From positions 310,001 through 374,000 of the forward strand of contig JAPYMA010000340.1 of NCBI GenBank assembly GCA_035041965.1: 64,000 bases of DNA, written 5' to 3'. The position numbers and the translations under genes were made by a program. Source of the stretch: Anisakis pegreffii (taxonomy: Eukaryota > Nematoda > Chromadorea > Rhabditida > Anisakidae). Positions 60,921-64,000 of the stretch are shown here, piece after piece (the stretch's first letter is position 1; every line of letters begins with the position of its first letter). The notes beneath the pieces were generated by a model that saw only the letters and a program-made list of their open reading frames with translations, made no database searches and was not told the DNA's origin.

Positions 60921-61745
60921 ATCCATCAAAACGACATTAGTCCAACTGCTACCGAATCACACTACGAGGGAGAATATCTTCGAGTCACCCCTATAGCGAC
61001 TCGACTCTTCAGGATGAGTGGTCCAGGCGAACTTTCCAGACCTACTGCCACATCCATAAGACAGTTCATACCCTACAGTATTGAAACTCAAATTTTAACC
61101 TAACATGCCAGTGTACCCATTATCCACGCTTGATACTCTTCCACCCACCACTTCCAAACTATTCCCCTATCACACTCGTGCCTTCCCAAAGAAATGACAC
61201 AGCTCGTAAGCCTATCTCTCAGCCTGGAGGTCAACTAGGTTTCTGCAGTTGGCAACACACACGGAAGCCTAACCTTTATCCCTGCTCTAAGCCTGAGTTC
61301 TACCCAAACTCAAAGGTGACCGAACTATAGCCACTCAAATTGTGTATCTCTGTTGAACCAATGTTGAGGGAAGTCCTTGTTAACTCAATCAAGCTTTACT
61401 TTTACGGACGCCCAGAAGATAGCTTCGTGATTCACTGACTGGCTATTCTTTGAATTAGCAACCCTTAACTGAGTCATATCAATTTGGAACTAGTCTTATC
61501 AAATTCTTCGTGAAAGCCAGTGACTGCTCTGTTCTTTTCAAAGTCGGAATTAAGTCATGCTAACATCAAGCCAATAACTCTGCAATCGAATGAAGTAGAA
61601 TCCACTTGATGGGATGACAAGAAAACTGAGAAACACGTCAATACCACACTAACGTCAAAACAATCCAAGCCGAGGTTAATTCAAATCTATATTATCTCAA
61701 ACGATTACGAGGTAAAAACAGAATGAAGTCACCGTTGAGTTAGAG
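60921..61745. other. Non-coding interval between two repeat elements
   Basis: Somewhat C-rich on the plus strand with several agcct/gcctg words. No gene, RNA or clear repeat unit identified. Confidence 0.4.
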
Positions 61746-61923
61746 TAGAAATAAATAATGAAAAGTGTGGTCATTCAACCACGAATTATTTATTGAGACC
61801 CTAAAATGAGTGCGGACAAACTTGAACTGGCCTGGACGCCTCGATGCGCCATGTGCTGATATGTTGAATTCATTGAATTGATATGAATAATTGCTTGATA
61901 TGTCGTGATTGAATCTCTGTTGT

Positions 61924-62054
61924 TTATTGAAAAACCGATAAAACCCACTGATCCCGTTGGAACGTCCTAACCATCTCGCGCGATTGGTCGATTTCCGTTA
62001 TGATCTTCGCCCTCTTGAAGGGCAATGGACCGTCTGGCCGGATTTTAACAAATC
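61924..62054 (-). CDS. Terminal-exon-like open segment in the left arm
   Basis: On the minus strand an acceptor cgatttcag is followed by an open phase-1 segment of 43 codons including TAA (GFVKIRPDGPLPFKRAKII, then EIDQSREMVRTFQ and DQWVLSVF). Composition is protein-like and its mirror copy in the right arm keeps the acceptor but is frameshifted. No upstream exon was identified. It may be the last exon of a duplicated gene or part of a transposon gene. Confidence 0.35.
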
Positions 62055-62132
62055 CTGAAATCGAAAAAGTAGATGATCATAAGCACTACATGACAATACA
62101 TGCCAACATATTTCATCGAAAGTAAACCTCGC

Positions 62133-62345
62133 AATAGATATCCGAGAATCCAAAACAATGCCTGAACTTATAAATTTCTTATCTCAAAAACAAAATATTG
62201 CACCATGATAAAACGAAACTGTCCGTCTGCATTACCACATAATAGATATCAGAGAATCCTAAAGACTGCTCGAACTCGTAAATCTCTTATTTGAACAACT
62301 TCAAACCTTGCATCATCATATAACAAAACCGTCCGCATGCACTGG
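62133..62345 (-). repeat. ~108-bp tandem duplication within the left arm
   Basis: aatagatatc plus gagaatcc at 62133 recur at 62241, each followed by cctgaac/gctcgaac, taaatYtctta, a poly-A/C tract and accgtccg/actgtccg. The right arm has only one copy. Confidence 0.75.
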
Positions 62346-62939
62346 CAAACCACACTAGGAACACACCAACGTTAAGAATGGTGTGAATGAAAGTGTACAG
62401 AATCTCATACATTCATGTACATACAGAATAATGCATGTGATCAATACTGATCAAAACGCTGTGGTGGGAGAAGGCGATACTCAGTCGGGCATCTGAGTAT
62501 CGCTATCATATTCTGAATGGCGAACATCTTGATCAACTCGATCAACGCTGACTTGTGACGAAGAAATTTGATCGAACTGATCAAAATGATGGCCATTCAG
62601 AATCTATAGTTTGATATAATGGCGATACTCAGACGCCCGACTGAGTATCGCCTTCTCCCACCACAGCGTTTTGATCAGTATCGATCACATACATTATTCT
62701 GTATGTACTTCAATACATGAGATTCTATATATTTTCATTCATCACATTTTCAACGCTCGCGTCTTCCTAGTGTGGTTTGTCAGTGCATGCGGACTGTTTC
62801 GTTCTATGATGTAAGATTTGAAGTTTTTCAAATAAGAGATTTATGAGTTCGGGCAGTCTTTAGGATATTTAGATATCTATTATGAGGTTTGCTTGTATTG
62901 GCGTGTATTGCTTATGATCATGCATTGCCTCGTTTTCAG

Positions 62940-63028
62940 GATTTATTTCAATCGAGCCAGATGGTCCACTGCCCTTCAAAAGGGCGAAGATCGTGAATGA
63001 AAGTCGACCAATCGCGAGACGATTATGA
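62940..63028 (+). pseudogene. Frameshifted mirror copy of the terminal-exon-like segment
   Basis: After an intact acceptor (cctcgttttcag) the right arm encodes GFISIEPDGPLPFKRAKI in the same phase as the left arm. It then diverges by an insertion and reaches an early TGA at about 63027. The downstream nucleotides still align with the left arm, so the frame was lost after duplication. Confidence 0.5.
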
Positions 63029-63258
63029 GGTTACAACGGGATCAGTGGATTTCATCGGCTTTTCAACAACTATCAAAGCAACCGAAATTCAATCACAGCA
63101 TATATCAGACGATTATTTATATCAGTTCAATGAATTGAGCAAATCAACATATGACGCATCGAGGCGTCCAGGCCAGTTCGAAGTAGTTTGCATTCTTTTT
63201 AGGGTATCAAAAAATAAATTCGTTTCTGGATGACCATACTTTTCATTATTTATTTCTA

Positions 63259-64000
63259 TTTATTCAAAGCTAGGAAGAATGAAATAAAATTGACTCGTGG
63301 TCAGTGACCATGTTTTTACATAGTTCTTTTTTGATATATTATTTATTAGATTAATTGCATTTGTTCATATGTATTAATGTGAATGTTTTCAACTCATGAA
63401 TAATTTTTCAATTGTATTGAAAGTAGATGTAAGACGAATGTATGACAACTTTTATTGTATCATTTCGTTTTGTTGCATCTTTGAATTTATAATCGCTCGG
63501 TGTATGTTGTAGTTTATATGTATGCGTTATTGCGATGTCAGGAATTTAACTCGAATCAACTTAACTTGAGCTTGACTGTTAGTAACATTGACATGGTTTG
63601 ACTTGATGTTGACATTTGCAAACTGTGAACAAATTTGAAGTCGACGTAGCTTAGAAAATTCAAGAAATATCTCATCGCCACTTGGAAACTAACTGCTGAG
63701 CGTTCGTAGACGGGAAGCTTGAGTCATGTTCATAGAGAATTATTTCAAAATCGGTTGACGAAAACAATCCTTATTTGAGTTGCTCTAGTTCAGTCAGTTT
63801 TAAGCTCTGGTTGACTTTATGTAGGCAGTATGGAGAAAGGTTTGGCTCATTTGTATACGCTCAACTGCAGTAACTGTGCAAACCATAACCTGAGAAATGA
63901 GATTTCGAACATGCTCACTTTTTGAAGACTGGAATATCCTTCGATAAGGACTGTGTAGCAGAGGGTAAGATAGCACTTAGCAGGGATAATAGGTATACTG
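63259..64000. other. Right-edge region without a recognised gene
   Basis: AT-rich DNA with scattered taacttgagcttgac-type words. No exon, RNA gene or clear repeat seen. Confidence 0.4.

Larger units (their letters stand above)
61746..63258. repeat. 1.5-kb inverted repeat with arms of about 700 bp
   Basis: The left end tagaaataaataatgaaaag matches the reverse complement of the right end. Pairing continues inward through gaactggcctggacgcctcg, cgcgattggtcg, ggcaatggaccgtc, accacactaggaa and gtggtgggagaaggcgatac to a centre near 62562. Arms are roughly 80-90% identical. The left arm is about 120 bases longer, mostly because of an internal tandem duplication of ~108 bases (62133-62345). Confidence 0.85.

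Noticed and set aside
60527..60921. Inward-facing open frames starting with Met-x-Val-Ala-Asn-Asp on both strands
   Set aside because: The shared start is produced by the terminal inverted repeats; the interiors are GC-rich repeat sequence, not protein-like.
62997..63233. 78-codon plus-strand frame in the right arm of the inverted repeat
   Set aside because: Arises after the frameshift in the mirror copy; its first codons overlap the degenerate exon in a different frame.

Overview
The window is AT-rich eukaryotic genomic DNA with multi-exon genes and GT-AG introns of a few hundred bases to about 4 kb. The gene set points to a nematode. The decisive marker is a split-domain phosphoethanolamine N-methyltransferase of the nematode PMT-1 type. 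A perlecan (UNC-52-like) N-terminus, a phospholipid phosphatase-related protein and an ILKAP-type PP2C phosphatase fit with that. Introns much longer than in Caenorhabditis and small secreted helical proteins suggest a parasitic lineage, possibly Spirurina/Ascarid-like. That placement is inference.

Layout. (1) Bases 3-164 (+) hold the 3' end of an unidentified gene with a charged helical tail. (2) Bases 1936-17502 (-) hold the 5' half of a perlecan gene: signal peptide, glycosaminoglycan-attachment exon, SEA domain, LDLa, Ig, LDLa, LDLa, LDLa. Exon phases chain from the start codon through seven exons. One exon appears to be missing before the last LDLa exon, and the C-terminal half is not in the window. 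(3) Two small secreted-protein genes lie head to tail on the minus strand: 18466-21203 (about 140 aa, two EKFN repeats) and 21598-22631 (171 aa, four exons). (4) Bases 22632-35208 are gene-poor and repeat-rich. (5) Bases 35209-40216 (+) hold PMT-1, nine exons, 486 aa. (6) Bases 42931-48508 (-) hold a six-transmembrane PLPPR/LPP-family protein, eight exons, 404 aa. (7) Bases 51578-54948 (-) hold an unrecognised multi-exon gene, head to head with (8) 55596-59082 (+), an ILKAP-like PP2C, nine exons, about 387 aa. (9) Bases 59083-64000 are repeat-rich. They contain a GC-rich foldback element with 19-bp inverted ends and a 1.5-kb inverted repeat. Each arm of that repeat carries the same terminal-exon-like sequence, intact on one side and frameshifted on the other.

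Most exons were found by reading splice sites by eye and checking that phases chain, because many are shorter than 60 codons. For PMT-1, the PLPPR gene, ILKAP and the 171-aa secreted protein the assembled exon lengths are divisible by three and open throughout. No tRNA, rRNA or CRISPR was seen. The non-gene features most worth following are an RNA-like hairpin at 50905-51003 whose two stem mismatches are both G-U pairs on the plus strand, a repeat family of about 235 bp on both strands, and a 54-bp near-identical segment shared between an ILKAP intron and intergenic DNA 36 kb away.
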